A stretch of DNA of 64,000 nt. Source: Chimonanthus salicifolius. Lineage: Eukaryota; Streptophyta; Magnoliopsida; Laurales; Calycanthaceae. Below are positions 12,403 to 24,498 of this stretch, piece by piece. Each line of letters opens with the position of its first letter. Position 1 is the first letter of the stretch. The notes beneath the pieces are model-generated. The model saw nothing but the letters and a program-made list of their open reading frames with translations. It was not told where the DNA came from and searched no databases. The position numbers and the translations under genes are program-made. Location of the stretch: NCBI GenBank assembly GCA_013350335.1, contig CM023539.1:45742631-45806630 (forward strand), given 5' to 3'.

Positions 12403-15400
12403 ACCCCTAATGGCTGACAAAATCTTAATTGATGATCTAAATGGTCCACCCAAATGAACCCATTAAATGAGACACACAACAAATCAATGGGCAGACCAAC
12501 TAGTCCTATCAAATCCAAAATAGTTATAGTAAAGGTTCACTCAATTCCTAATAAGTACGGTAAATATCCTACCAAATTTGAAAAAGGACTTAAAAAAATA
12601 TCTTACTCAAATTCATCATCATCCTTATTATCAACAATTAATATTTCATTTATTTAGGGTCGACTTTATGAATTTACCGCAAATATCCACTCAGATTCTA
12701 ATAAATCCTCCAATTCATCCTTCCAAATCCAAAATGGACAATTAGATAATCCTCTTTTATCTGGATAGACGTAGAAATTGTTTAGCACAAATAGTCACCA
12801 AATTGTCTTACAAAATGTTCCATTCAATTCCAAATAGTCATTAAATGGTTTATTTTTAAAGAACTGCAAAACATATTTACTTAAATTTATCACTAATGGT
12901 CCATCTAAATAGATCGATTGAATGGACTACACAAGTCCAAGTCAACTTACTAAACGATTCTTGAAATCCAAGTGATCCCTTTAAATAAAAAATGGATATG
13001 TAAAATTCAAAAAAAACCCAGTAAATGTTTCACCTACAACTAAATGGATTGGCTGTATCATCATCATCATCTTCATTATTATTAATTAAAATTTTATCTA
13101 TTTAATTTAGATTTTTCATTTCTATTTCTTCATTTGATTCGAAACCACACAATTCCTCACTCTAGTATCTAAACATAACTTTCTTTATCGTTTGTCTTCA
13201 TGTTTTGAATGTTCTTCATCTTTCTAGCTACAATTTGAAGTCTTTCAACCTTGGGTCATATTTAATTTTCTATTTATACGAACAAAATACTTTAAATACA
13301 CTTACTATGCTATTCACTTACTAAAAAAATATACAGATGATAATCATTTTATAATTTATAAAAAAAAATAGACAGATGATGGAAGATTTTCACTTATTTC
13401 AAATTAAGTAGTGACAAACCATGCAGCACTCTTGTATTGTGTTAGTTATATGAAAATAAAATTTATTTGAATTGTACCTTCTTTCTTTAAAGCCAAGGTA
13501 TCCATACCTATCCTTTTACAGGCTTTCCTTATTCCCTACTCTAATGAATTCATGGCCAATCCATTTCTTTTTCATGAGTACCTAACGTTGGACTTACTCT
13601 TTTACTTCTTCCTTTATTTTCTATTTTCTGAGCAAGTTAATTACCATTTACCAAATCATGCTTATCAAGACTTCGCTAATCACATTCTTAAACAAGCGAT
13701 CCACTGCCGAGGCTTGAACCATACTATTTTGTGAAGGTCAGTGTATCAGACTGGGGTCCACATCTTATGCACAACTCTGGCTGGACATAGAAGGTCAACC
13801 CTAGATGCCCTAGAAATCCTGATATCAAGTTGTTCAGATGATCCATGTGAAGACCAAGGTGTTCAGGCGTCTCACCTGATTAATTCTTAGAGCATGTATA
13901 ACCTCCAAATCTGTACACTTCGGTAAAGAACAATGGAGAATGAGCCATTTTATGTTTAAAATGACTTGATCCCAAGATTTCTTACAAACATATCCAATGA
14001 AGTATATAAAATTTTAGTAGTTTGGCCAGTGAATTGTCATTAAACACATCATTAGAAAAATTAAAAAACATTCTTATGTACTTGGTGAAAAAGTTACATG
14101 TCTTCATTGTTTTAACCCCCATGGGATGATTTCTCATTATAGCAGATTTCATCCATGTGACAGACTCTACATGTGGCTTAAAAGCAATGGTCTCTGTTGG
14201 ATGAACAACTCATAAATTCAGTCCCTTCTCCATCAAGATTACTTGCCGAAAGAAAGAAAAAAGAAAAAAAAAAGTTGAGAAGTCACAAGAGAAACATGCT
14301 GTAGAAAACAAGCCTCTATTATCTTAAACCTAATCAAATCAAAGATTCTCTTGGTTGGTAGTTTGTATAGATTTTGTATACTAAGCACCTTTTGAAGCCA
14401 CTTTATAATAGTCATTACAGATGTCTTATGGAAAGAAACAATCACTAAAAAGAAGATAATCATACTTGATTCAAACCCTAATGATATCCAAGATCCTTCT
14501 GTACCTTTTCTTTTGTTTTCTTTGTTGATTATTCTTGTCATCTTCTAGAGATTTTTTACTATTTACATAAATTCTCTCAAAGGCTAACCCCCTTTGTTTG
14601 GCTTCATCATCTTACTTTTTATATCTGCTTTCTTTGGCATGTAGCTTCTGGCTGTTGTGCCATCTCTTTCAGCCTTCTTGTGAAATCCAACTCTTCTGCT
14701 CTCTCAGAGGTGAAGCATAAGGCATCCAAAGGGTTTCACATGGGAGGCATGTGATCCGTCCGTCGGATCGAGTCAACTCAGAGTTCTAATCTGTCAGTAG
14801 GATCGAGTGAGTCAACTCAAAATGAAGGGTTGACTCATTCGATTCTACCGACAAGAACAGCATGATAATCCTCAAGGGTACATGACACTGCCCTTTTTTT
14901 TAACCAGAGAAGTTTTTCATTGCTAATGTGGCCCATTAGGGTCCTATTGCCCCCCAACCATCATGTATTTCCATTCAATTTTCCTCCCTTTTGTTCCTTC
15001 TTTTGTTAGCCAGCCACCAAGAAAGGTACTGTCTTGACCCACATGGCAACGTTTGCCTTAATTGCAATTTGGAAAGGTGTGTTTATTGATTGATTTTCCA
15101 TTTTAACCACGGGGATTTAAATTAATTAATTAATAACACATCATTAGTAGTGATTGTTAGAGGGTGCAATTCTGACAGGAAGGCCATGGGTTTCATTGAT
15201 TTATGGTTTTCTAGGTCCCCAAAATGGTAAATCTCAAATTCCATGCATCATTCATGAATGCCTATAATTTGATGATTTAGAGTGTTGATTTAAGATGTCC
15301 CACAGTGGACAGGGATAGCTGAAGAAATTTCTAAATTGAAAATATCCCAACCCTTCCATTTTGTGAGATTTTTTATGCAACCCGTCCAAGAACTTCAGTA

Positions 15401-16489
15401 ATATGTACCTGTCTCTAGAGGCACGAGACGTTTCTAACCAGGGCTGCATTTGGATGGGGAAACAGGGGTAAAAAATCAACTTTTTACCTCTCTTTCTCTT
15501 ATTTTTGAAAACTCTTTTTAAATAAGGGATATTCATAATATCAACACGAGGGAGCACTTAATATAAGCTCTATCTTCTCAAATATTCCCTAGTGACATGT
15601 ACCTTCTATCACAATTCATAACTTTTTTATTGTAAAAAATCCTAAGTTTCATGAAAATCTTAGAATATTAAAAGAATTACACAAAGACCCTACAAACCCT
15701 ATCAATCACATTTAGGACTCTTCATTTAATTGTAGAAACATTTGTATATCATTTCATTTATTTTTTTTAAACAAAAAAGTCGAAAATGTAAAGTATCTTA
15801 GAAATCTTGGATTTTATCAATTTTTAAGAAAAATCTTGGAAAATCACGGAGACGCCGTGTAAACTATGTGAATGACATTAGCATATCTCCATTGAAATTC
15901 ATAAGCACTGAATATTATTTCATGAAATAACTTTCACAAAAAAGTCAAAATTTGAGATTATCTTAGAGATGAAACTAAAAAAAAAAAAAAAATGAAAATA
16001 ACTCAAAATGTCAAAATTGGAAAAAATAACTCTAAAATTGAATAACTTGCTTTTAAAAAATATTGGTGAAAATAACTTGAAAAATCAGTTGAAACTTATT
16101 TTAAATAAAAAAACAAAAAATCAGAATTGGCCAGTACATATTGGCCGATAATACATTCTGTATCGAGGATTTGCAGTTGGTGAAAATGTCACGATACGTG
16201 TCATCTGGCAACTCAATCTTTGCTTATAACTAATCTCTTTTACAATGAGGATTATAGTTTTAAAAGAGGGTTTTAAGTATCCCAATTAGGTATTGAGAAT
16301 AACAGCTTTATATCCACCAAAACGCACGCTTATGGCATTTATTTAGGAGCTCATCATAATTACAGTGCTTGCTAGACCAAGATGATTATAACCATGGGCA
16401 CCACCATCAATGATCCTTCCTCTATACAAACTACAAACTAGAGGCCACTTTTAAAGATCCTTTTTTAGGAATTTCATCTTTATTGATTA

Positions 16490-16660
16490 ACTCGGAGGGA
16501 ATTGGCCTCACGGTCAAGAAGCTCTCCTAATAAAGAAAGGTCTTGAATTCGATTAACACTCAAACTCCTCTGGATCACTCTCCATAGATTACCCATCATC
16601 GACTTATCAGTGTGTGTGTTGAAAGGTTTACACGTACTTGTGGAATTAGTCTCATGTTCA
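16490..16660 (+). mobile_element. Degraded tRNA-derived SINE
   Basis: Shows the same order of motifs as the SINE at 30015-30444: GGAATTGGCCTCACGGTCAAG (A-box side, 20 of these bases compared), TCTTGAATTCGATT (B-box side), then TCTCCATAG and GAAAGGTTTACACG. There is no A-tail or TSD that I can trust. This is an old, diverged copy. Confidence 0.35.
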
Positions 16661-17717
16661 AAATTGTTGGTGAGTTCTTTCAACAATGAATCATCCATGG
16701 TAGGGCCCATTGGGTGATGCCTAAAAATCTCAAAGATTTGTGTCTCATGTACAAGGATAGTTGCATATAACTTTAGGCAGAAGCAAAGGACAAAACCCTA
16801 AGCTAAACTGCTCAACTGGACAACCTTGCAATAGTAGAGAGAGGAGAATAGCACAGTGATATTCCTTTTTGAACGACAGATGCATGCCTCATCACCTTAC
16901 TAAGTCTTCTATCATAACATGAATTAAGGGCTAAAAATATCGACGGATATATATAGATTTGTATACTATGACCAATATATTGTATATCGTGTGTTGCAGT
17001 TGTTAATTCGACTGTATCGTTGTAGGCCATATTGGCCGATGTTGCATAGTATCAATTGATACAATAATTTCATTTTTTTCAAAAAGAAAAATTGATTTGA
17101 GAATTTATGAATTGTAATAGAAGTGGCATGTTAATATGAGATAATAGATAATACGAATTTCAATTAGGTGTTTTCTTATATTAGTCTCTTATTTTCTAGA
17201 GTTTTTTAAAATTTTAGAACATACTTAGTACGTATCAAAATTTCAACTGTCAATGGTTTAACACTCTAAAAAAATGAATCATTTTTTTCATTTTTTAGAT
17301 TTTTTATTTTTCTAAAAAGTTCAAAAAAATAAAATAAAAGAGAGGAAGCACAACATGAATACCTTCCTCAAAACATACATGTGACTCACTAGTCACTACT
17401 GTCATCTTCAAATGCCTTTGCTCCTACTACTCTGATTTCACCCCACCGTCCATTGCGCTCTACCTTACCAAAAATACCCATAGCCGTTACTCAGCCAACC
17501 AAAGTTCAGTACTGTGAATCTCACTATCTTCAGATACAGTTCAACTAAATTCATCTGTTTCTGTATATATGAGTATTGAATTCTACATATGATACATGTT
17601 ACACGAAACTCTTTACAGTACTCTGTCAGATGCCTTTCAATCCGAATCTGACTCCATCCGCCGGAAAATGAACACTCACCTTCTCCCCACAAATTTTCTA
17701 ATTTTGTACAGCCACCC

Positions 17718-19451
17718 ATGAACAAAGCAATGAAAGAAGACAAAGCAGCAGAGGAGCTACTTCTTCATGAATTACCTGGTGGAGAATCCCAACTCCGGCA
17801 GACGGCCGATTTGATCTATTCGTTGATATGCCTGTCTCACTCTGTCAAGGCCTTCCCCGCAAAGTGGCAGTCCATCCGGGTGAAGCTTGAGCAGCTTAAT
17901 TCGAGTCTGATATCCGCTGAGAATTGTAATTCAGGTGAGAATCCACCATTTTCTGATATAATTCAATGTATATTCTCAACAGCAATCGAATGTCACGACC
18001 TGGCCAGACGCTGCATCAACCTCTCTTACAGTGGGAAGCTCCTGATGCACAGCGACCTCGACATTATCTTGGCAAAATTCGATCTCCATCTCAATGATCT
18101 CACCCAAATATACACTTCCGGGATCCTCACAAATACTTGTGCCATGGTTGTGCCGAGGCCCGTCTTGGGGGCAAGCCTCAAAGACATGAAATTTTATGTG
18201 AGGGATTTATCCTCTCGTCTCAAGATTGGAGATTATGAGATGAAACGTCAAGCCTTGATTGCTTTAAATGAGATTCTCCGGGAGAATGATAAGTACGTGA
18301 AAATTGTCGTCGAGGTGGGCGAGATTGTTGGGCTCTTGATTAACTTTCTGGAATTTGGTGAGTTGGGTATCCAAGAGGAATCGGCACAGGCAGTTTCTGT
18401 GATTGCCAGCTTCAATTCATATAAAGGGATTCTCGTGAACGCCTCTGTCATTGCGCCATTGATTCGGGTTCTCGAGGTTGGAAGTGAGTTAGGGAAGGAG
18501 AACGCTGCAAGAGCATTAGATAAGCTGACACAGAATTCAGACAATGCTTGGTCAGTTTCAGCTCATGGAGGCGTAACTGTTCTATTAAAGATTTGCAGGG
18601 ACAATAATGCGAACAAAGAGATGATAAATTCTGCTTGTAGTATTTTGAGAAATCTAGCCAGCGTGGATGAAATTAGACGCTTCATGATTGAAGAAGGGGC
18701 AATCTCAGCATTCATGGAGCTTTTGAGATCAAAAGATGAGGTCTTGCAGATTCGTTCCATTGAATTCCTCCAAACCATAGCTTGTGGAGATGAAACAGCA
18801 AGGCAGATGGTTATGAGAGAAGGGGGAATTAGACTGCTCGTCCGGGTGTTGGATCCAAGGTCTTCCTTCTCATCAAAGATGCGAGAAATTGCTATGCGCG
18901 CAATTGACAATCTCTGTTTCACATCTCCTAGTTCCATCAATGCTCTACTGGGTTCTGAATTCCTAAATTGGGTACTTTTCTTTATTCGAAATGGCGATAT
19001 TTCAATTCAAGAATCGGCGGCGAAAACAGCATTTCGCCTCTGTGGGATCTCAGAGGCGGCCACAAAGGTGATGGGGGATGCAGGTTTTCTGCCAGTGCTT
19101 GTGAAATTGCTTGATTCGAAGTCTTCAGAAATTAGAGAGCCAGCAGCAGAGGCACTCGCAAAAATGGTTTCGATTCCGAGGAACAGAAAGAGATTCATAC
19201 AAGAAGATTCAAATGTCGTTCGCGTTCTGCAACTGCTCAATCCAGATGATTCAAGTACTAGTAAGTACTTCCTTTCTCTGCTAATGTCACTCACTAACAG
19301 CAACACTGCAAGAAGAAAAATAGCAAGCTCTAGCTATCTCAAACACTTGGAGAAGCTTTCAGAAGCTGGAGTCACAGATGCCAAGCGAATCATCAGGAAG
19401 CTATCTGAGAACAGATTTCGGAGTATATTGAGCGGAATTTGGAATGCTTGA
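17718..19451 (+). CDS. Armadillo-repeat protein with DUF7032-like N-terminal helical domain
   Basis: Intronless frame of 577 residues, started at the first in-frame ATG. Residues ~20-180 form an all-helical region (LIYSLICLSHSVKAFPAKW, then SFADL-like segments) that resembles the domain preceding ARM repeats in a plant family including At1g61350-type proteins. From residue ~200 on, tandem ARM repeats are visible, e.g. IQEESAQAVSVIAS, GKENAARALDKLTQ, ACSILRNLAS, GAISAFMELLRSKDEVLQIR, GFLPVLVKLLDSKSSEIREP. The conserved tail KRIIRKLSENRFRSILSGIW is typical of that family. No U-box is present, so a ubiquitin-ligase role is not supported; these proteins are usually treated as protein-interaction scaffolds of unknown function. 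Confidence 0.9.
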   Translation: MNKAMKEDKAAEELLLHELPGGESQLRQTADLIYSLICLSHSVKAFPAKWQSIRVKLEQLNSSLISAENCNSGENPPFSDIIQCIFSTAIECHDLARRCINLSYSGKLLMHSDLDIILAKFDLHLNDLTQIYTSGILTNTCAMVVPRPVLGASLKDMKFYVRDLSSRLKIGDYEMKRQALIALNEILRENDKYVKIVVEVGEIVGLLINFLEFGELGIQEESAQAVSVIASFNSYKGILVNASVIAPLIRVLEVGSELGKENAARALDKLTQNSDNAWSVSAHGGVTVLLKICRDNNANKEMINSACSILRNLASVDEIRRFMIEEGAISAFMELLRSKDEVLQIRSIEFLQTIACGDETARQMVMREGGIRLLVRVLDPRSSFSSKMREIAMRAIDNLCFTSPSSINALLGSEFLNWVLFFIRNGDISIQESAAKTAFRLCGISEAATKVMGDAGFLPVLVKLLDSKSSEIREPAAEALAKMVSIPRNRKRFIQEDSNVVRVLQLLNPDDSSTSKYFLSLLMSLTNSNTARRKIASSSYLKHLEKLSEAGVTDAKRIIRKLSENRFRSILSGIWNA

Positions 19452-22400
19452 ACATGTAATTCTCTTACAGAATAATGCTTTCTTGATCCCAATGTATTTC
19501 TACAATGTAGAGAATCAATCTACGATGTATCTGGAAGCCGATCTCACAGTAGTATACAGAACAACATGTGGAATGTTTGAATGTAATTCATTATAAAATG
19601 ATTTTATTCTACTGATTATGATGTTTTATGACTTTTATCAATTTTAAATCCATTAATATCTCCTTTCTGTGTATATTCTGCATGTGTTGAAGGAGAAATT
19701 GAACGGATCACATGTTACTGCAACGTCCATTTGCGTATGCTTTGCTGTATTCAGTCGTGTTCCTTTTCTGTGAGTTGGATTTGTCCTACATTTTGGATTT
19801 TGTGGGTGGTTGATCTGCAAGGTCCCTCAACACCAAAGTAGACTATAAATTGATGCGACAAAATGTCTTTTCTACCACCTAGAAATGGTAATATTGAAAA
19901 AAAACAAAAATAAAAAGGAGACAAATTAATAAAGATAATAAAACCACGATGCATATATTTACATAGTTATCGTTCGGTATGTCTACACATTAAAGCACCA
20001 ATCTACTAAATTCAAAAAGCAAGAAATCGAGGAAGAAACTATCACTTTTAGTATAATTTTCACTCTCTCTCTCTCATTGAAAAACGACATTATATACTAT
20101 CTTTATTAATGTTTGTATAAGATGTAATGTGAAAATTACAAAATCGTTGTCCAAAAAAATTTTGAGTTGAAAGCTCTTCAAGTAGATCGACAATACATTT
20201 TTTTATTATCAGCTCTAGAATCATGTGAAGAGAGAGATGAATTTCCAAATTGAAGGATCTATCATACTTCTAAATTTACATGATTAACCATGATGAATCT
20301 GATTATATGGACCATTTGCTTCGATACTGAAATACCTAAAGAGATTTGGAACAGGGCAGCATGAATTTCTGGTTGAAAAGGATCAACTCTGCATTTGTGT
20401 TGTCATTTTCATCTATTGACTAGTGGAAATTTTGGTGATTGGAACATCCCATCCATAAAATGTATCAATTTCCTCAATTGGCTGTCTGCTGCACTCTGGT
20501 GGGCCATGGACATTGACTGGCAACTCTGATCCTAGTGGGCAGGCCTTCGAGGAAGCAATTAAATGGATGGAAATTTGTTACATTTAACTTAAAATAACAG
20601 GAATTATAATTTTGACATTTAAGAGAGTGGGTTGAGAAGAAATGTCTTTTGTACACTGCAGAAATAATAATATTAAAAAAAAATCAACAAAGATAATCAA
20701 ATTACAACATAGAGATTTAGATGGTTCTCTTTTGATATATTTATAGGTTCAACACTAATCTACTGTGTTCAAAGACAAAAAATAGAAGAAGATACGACTC
20801 TTACCCTCGTTGCTGTTTTCTTTCTCTCTGAGAAAAAAAAATGATTATTACATACTGTTCTAATTGGAATTTACAAAAGTGTAAAGTGAAAATTACAAAA
20901 TTATCCTCCAATAAAATTTTGTATCAAATGATCAAACTCCACAGAGTCTAAAAGGTTCCGACCTATTGAATTTAAAATTTTGAAATATCGAAAAATCAAA
21001 GGTGACTATGAGTCATCTAATCTAAATGTCTAAAAATTAATCACCACTTCGCCCTTGATGACTGAGAATAGCATTTTGTCCTAGTTTTTAGTTTAAGATA
21101 CTCGACAATTTTGCATTCAATATAAAAAGGCCCATTAAGCCATCATCATGTCATATATGGAAATAACTTCTTTTACTCATGTAAAGCTACCTATTTTCCT
21201 GCTAAATAGTAAAGTAAAAATAGGTGGTGATAAAATAATTGATAAATTGTTGGGACCCACATCCATGGATGTCTGATCAAAAGGACTTCCCCATAGGTAT
21301 TGATCCACCTTCCCCTGTTTTCATCTTCACATATTAGTTGGAGTTTGTTAAGCACAAAAAAGGGGAGAAAAGGCCAAAAAAAAGAAAGCTTTTGATTGAA
21401 GAATTGTATGGTCAGTGGTAGAGAAGGTGCACATGGGAATGGCGTGAAATTGCAGACAAGATTGTCTGAATAGAGCCATCAATCTTTGTTGCCAAGGGAG
21501 AGATAGTGATTGATGATGGATCTCTACTTCTTTATTTGTTTTTAGTTCTCCCCTCTTCTTCCTCACTTTTCCTCACAACTCATAAATCACTCATAATTTG
21601 TAGTAGAGTTAAACAAGTTGAGGCTGGACCTAAATAGACCTGTCGGTCTACTCTGATTTTCCTTTTCACTTTTTTTTTTCCTTTTGTCTAACTTGCAGGG
21701 GTCCAAATATACGAGATGTATTGACCGTACAAGCGAGATCTCGGTCATATTGGCCGATGCATCTCGGTCTTGGCCGAGATTTGGTCCAAAAAAGAGATAG
21801 AGAGAGTAATGTCGGTCGATATTGTAGAACCAAGATATTGACCAAAATGCTGATATCTCAGCTCCACCGAATTTTGAAGGTAGACCCTATCAAAATGGCC
21901 GGTCCAATCTGATTTTTCTTTTCACTTGTATTGGTGCATATTCAGTTTTGGCCAAAAAAAAGTTCAATCTTTTTATGACATAGATATCATCATTATATAT
22001 TGAGAGTGTGACTAATCTTATAGACACGAGAATCACTTACTAATCTTGTGTATTAGATCGGAAGGAGTTAAGCCTAAGACATCTACTTTAATGATAGAAA
22101 CTCTAAGTCAACTAAGCTATATAGATAAAATTTGTGTTTCCGTGAGCCTTATTTGTGTGAGACGATGAGAATTTGGCAACAATAGTTTAAAGAAAATAAT
22201 TTATTATTGTATTCTTTGGTATAATCAATAAATTTAAAAGAAATAGATGACTTAAAAGTATAAAAATTAAAATTAAAAAGCATACGCATGATGATTTGGA
22301 GGAATGGAGCCAACCCTTGATTCATATCCATTCAATTTTCTAAACATTCTAATTACACCAGGCAATATAAAAGAAATTTTAGAATAGCACTAGTTCATTT

Positions 22401-22997
22401 TCTTGATGTCCCATTCTTTTTTTAATAATCAAAGGTGTCCAAACATATCATCTGTAGGGAATTTTACCACACATATCGAATTCAAACAATAAAGAGTAAT
22501 CCTATAAAAAGTGGTCCAAAGGAATTTAAAGGTAAATCAAAATTTAAGACCTCTCTTTCTTGAGATAAACTTTTTGACGGTGAGACTAACCCACTGTAGA
22601 TTGATGACCCACCCAATTAAAGCTCTAGTAAATGGAATCCAGAAGCTGCCGACATCCCAACGGTCCCAATTATTGGATTTCTTGTCTGTTGTCTTTGGGG
22701 AAACATTTACGAGTCGCTTAACAACTAATCCACTGCCCAACGGTCCTGCACGGATATGCAGTTAACTTCCTATGTCTTTGAATATATTTGAAGGTCATTA
22801 ATTTGAATATTATTACTAGTTATTATTCATTATTATTATCATCATTTTGTTGTAAATATAACGTCCCAATAGTTTCTGAAAAAAAATCCATATAAAAAAA
22901 GTCATTTTTTAAATCAAACAACAATTGTAAAAAAAATAAATTAGATTGATCAACATGTAAAAAGAGAAGATAATTTTGATATTTATTTTTGATATAG
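19452..22997. other. Intergenic DNA with dispersed LTR-like repeats
   Basis: No credible gene. Two diverged direct copies of a roughly 300-bp segment lie at about 19859-20165 and 20640-20930. They share AATGTCTTTT, AATATTGAAAAAAAA, AAAGATAAT, a TCAACACTAATCTACT-type stretch and GTGAAAATTACAAAAT. They look like remnants of the same LTR family. A hAT-like patch lies at about 21.7 kb. The frame at 22511-22765 is open but resembles nothing and has no matching exon. Confidence 0.45.
21696..21890. mobile_element. Degenerate hAT-like element (CAGGGG end, TCGGCC-rich)
   Basis: Begins with CAGGGGTCCAAATATACGAG, which resembles the CAGGGGTCAAAATATCGG terminus of the complete element at 32893. Inside are CATATTGGCCGATGCATC, GGTCTTGGCCGAGATTT and TGTCGGTCGATATT. 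A related sequence, TCTGATTTTCCTTTTCACTT, lies on the left (about 21653) and, with one change, on the right (about 21909). The right terminus is not recognisable, so this is a partial copy. Confidence 0.4.
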
Positions 22998-23005
22998 GTA
23001 AATAT

Positions 23006-23359
23006 TAAGGCTAAAATCAAGTTGTGTCAAGTCAGGTTGGGTTTCTTAAAATCCAACTCCACCTGAGTCAATAAAATATGGAACTCGACGTGACTCAAAA
23101 TTCTCAACCCGACCCAACTCGAATTCTAATCCGGTTAAACTCGAATTCTAACCTGACCTACATTTTCAACCCATTTTAGTCTAATTTTAGTCCGGTCAAA
23201 TCGAGTCGAGTTAATTTGAAAATCCCTCAACTCGACCAATCCGACCGGAATTCTATACGGGTTTATGTCTTCTCAACCCGATCCGACCTACTGACTCGAC
23301 TCGCATGACCCGATCCACATGATTTCTCGGATCGGTTCATGCACCCAACCCGAGCCCTA
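23006..23359. mobile_element. Short non-autonomous hAT-type element with 8-bp TSD
   Basis: Bounded by exact 8-bp direct repeats GTAAATAT at 22998-23005 and 23360-23367. The ends are inverted: TAAGGCT on the left and TAGGGCT when the right end is reversed, with a shared inner GGTTGGGT. The interior is a run of related words such as AACCCGACC, ACTCGAATTCTAA and CCGATCC. An 8-bp TSD with short TA(A/G)GGCT ends is the signature of the hAT superfamily. Confidence 0.65.
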
Positions 23360-23446
23360 GTAAATATCATTTAAAAGTAGGAAAAAAACATTTCAAATAA
23401 ACTACAGGTATTTATGCACCAGGCCCAACAAAACTGGTGCAGATAT

Positions 23447-23700
23447 TTAAGCATGAAGTGCTGCATATGCTGGAGGAGCTACAGGGGTAGCGAAGGTTCT
23501 GTCATGTGATGAATTCTTCAAATAGTGGACGCCATTAACATAAAAACCTCCCAAATAGTTACAATTTCGATGGATGACAGTCTCAATCGATTGAGAGTAT
23601 CCTTCCGTGATCCTCCCACCAACCTTTACAGGGTAGGTATGGAAATAGGTGGAGGGAGATTCCAAGAAGCAGAGAAAGGCCCAGGCAGCTTCAAGAGATC
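23447..23700 (-). other. Unrecognised open frame, possible gene fragment
   Basis: A minus-strand frame with balanced amino-acid composition runs through EAAWAFLCFLE, YFHTYPVKVGGRITEGYSQS, NCNYLGGFYVNGVHYL and ends TPVAPPAYAALHA-stop. It has no ATG at a sensible position and a stop just upstream. The other strand also has a 110-codon open frame here. I do not recognise a family. It could be the last exon of a decayed gene or part of a non-autonomous retroelement. Confidence 0.2.
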
Positions 23701-24082
23701 CTCATTGGAACGGGGAAGAAGATTCGAGACCTTATGTCATGCAGAATGTGAAGGCATAACCTGCGGCCAGAATTGTGAGAAGAATGTAAGAGACATTAGT
23801 TTCTTTAGCGCCCGTTGTTTATTGAGGAGAGAGATTGCGTGGGATTCAAACGCCTAATTCAATTAGGACTCTTTTTTTTTTTTTTATAAATAATCAGCAG
23901 ATGTAATTTTCAGTGTGAAAATAATAAAATCTCTCTTTTCCATGCTTTTTCCCTTTCGAGTTTTTCACGTAAGATCTTGTAAATTATTGTAATTGTCGGT
24001 TGGTGTACATCCTAAAAGACTAGCCCATTCTCAGCTCCAACAAATCTTTTACGAGGTGGTGCTTTGAACGGATTAAATCCAT

Positions 24083-24498
24083 AGAGTCGTCAACAATGTC
24101 AGCGCTATTAAGAGATAATTGTAATTGTTTTTCGTCAAATCAATCATTGACCCATGTATATGAATTTATGTTAAATTGTTAACTACTCCTTTGAGCTCAT
24201 TTTCTCTTGCATTGCATCTTTCAAATCATGAAACTTTTTAATGTTCCTTATTTAATAATAAAATTTGATGTTCACGATTAGATTTGACATATTACTTTAA
24301 ATGAGTCAAATACTATCTTAACTTGTAAAATAAGCACTTATTGAGTATTTTATAAGTTCTTATGTATTAATTAATATATTTATTATTTTATATATTAATT
24401 ACACATAATATATAAATATTAAAACACACTTGTATAAAAATTAATACACAAGTTCATGCGTCATTCGACTAATGAGTTGCTTTCTCTTGAACAATTGT
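24083..24498. repeat. Left copy of 415-bp direct duplication flanking the Gypsy fragment
   Basis: Runs from AGAGTCGTCAACAATGTCAG to CTTGAACAATTGT and is repeated at 29360-29774 with about six substitutions and one single-base indel, so about 98% identical. The left copy abuts the LTR terminus. The right copy runs on into unrelated host DNA, so it is host sequence, not part of the retroelement. Confidence 0.92.

Larger units (their letters stand above)
8603..17717. other. Gene-poor intergenic stretch with MITE and foldback debris
   Basis: Nine kilobases without a credible gene. Listed separately are a 97-bp hairpin near 10.2 kb, a MULE-like MITE near 12.3 kb and a SINE remnant near 16.5 kb. 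TATCGG/GGCCGATA-rich patches at about 11.83-11.95, 16.13-16.20 and 16.94-17.06 kb resemble the hAT element that interrupts the UGT gene. Open frames of 60-100 codons in this stretch have low-complexity AT-driven composition and no family resemblance. Confidence 0.55.

Noticed and set aside
13050..13090. CRISPR-like or satellite array in the CATCATCATC stretch
   Set aside because: A short trinucleotide microsatellite only; nothing with spacers or longer period.
18248..19306. Minus-strand open frames inside the ARM-repeat gene
   Set aside because: Antisense shadows of a convincing ARM-repeat protein; no independent family signal.
22511..22765. 84-codon plus-strand frame with an overlapping minus-strand frame
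   Set aside because: No family resemblance, no splice-compatible neighbours.
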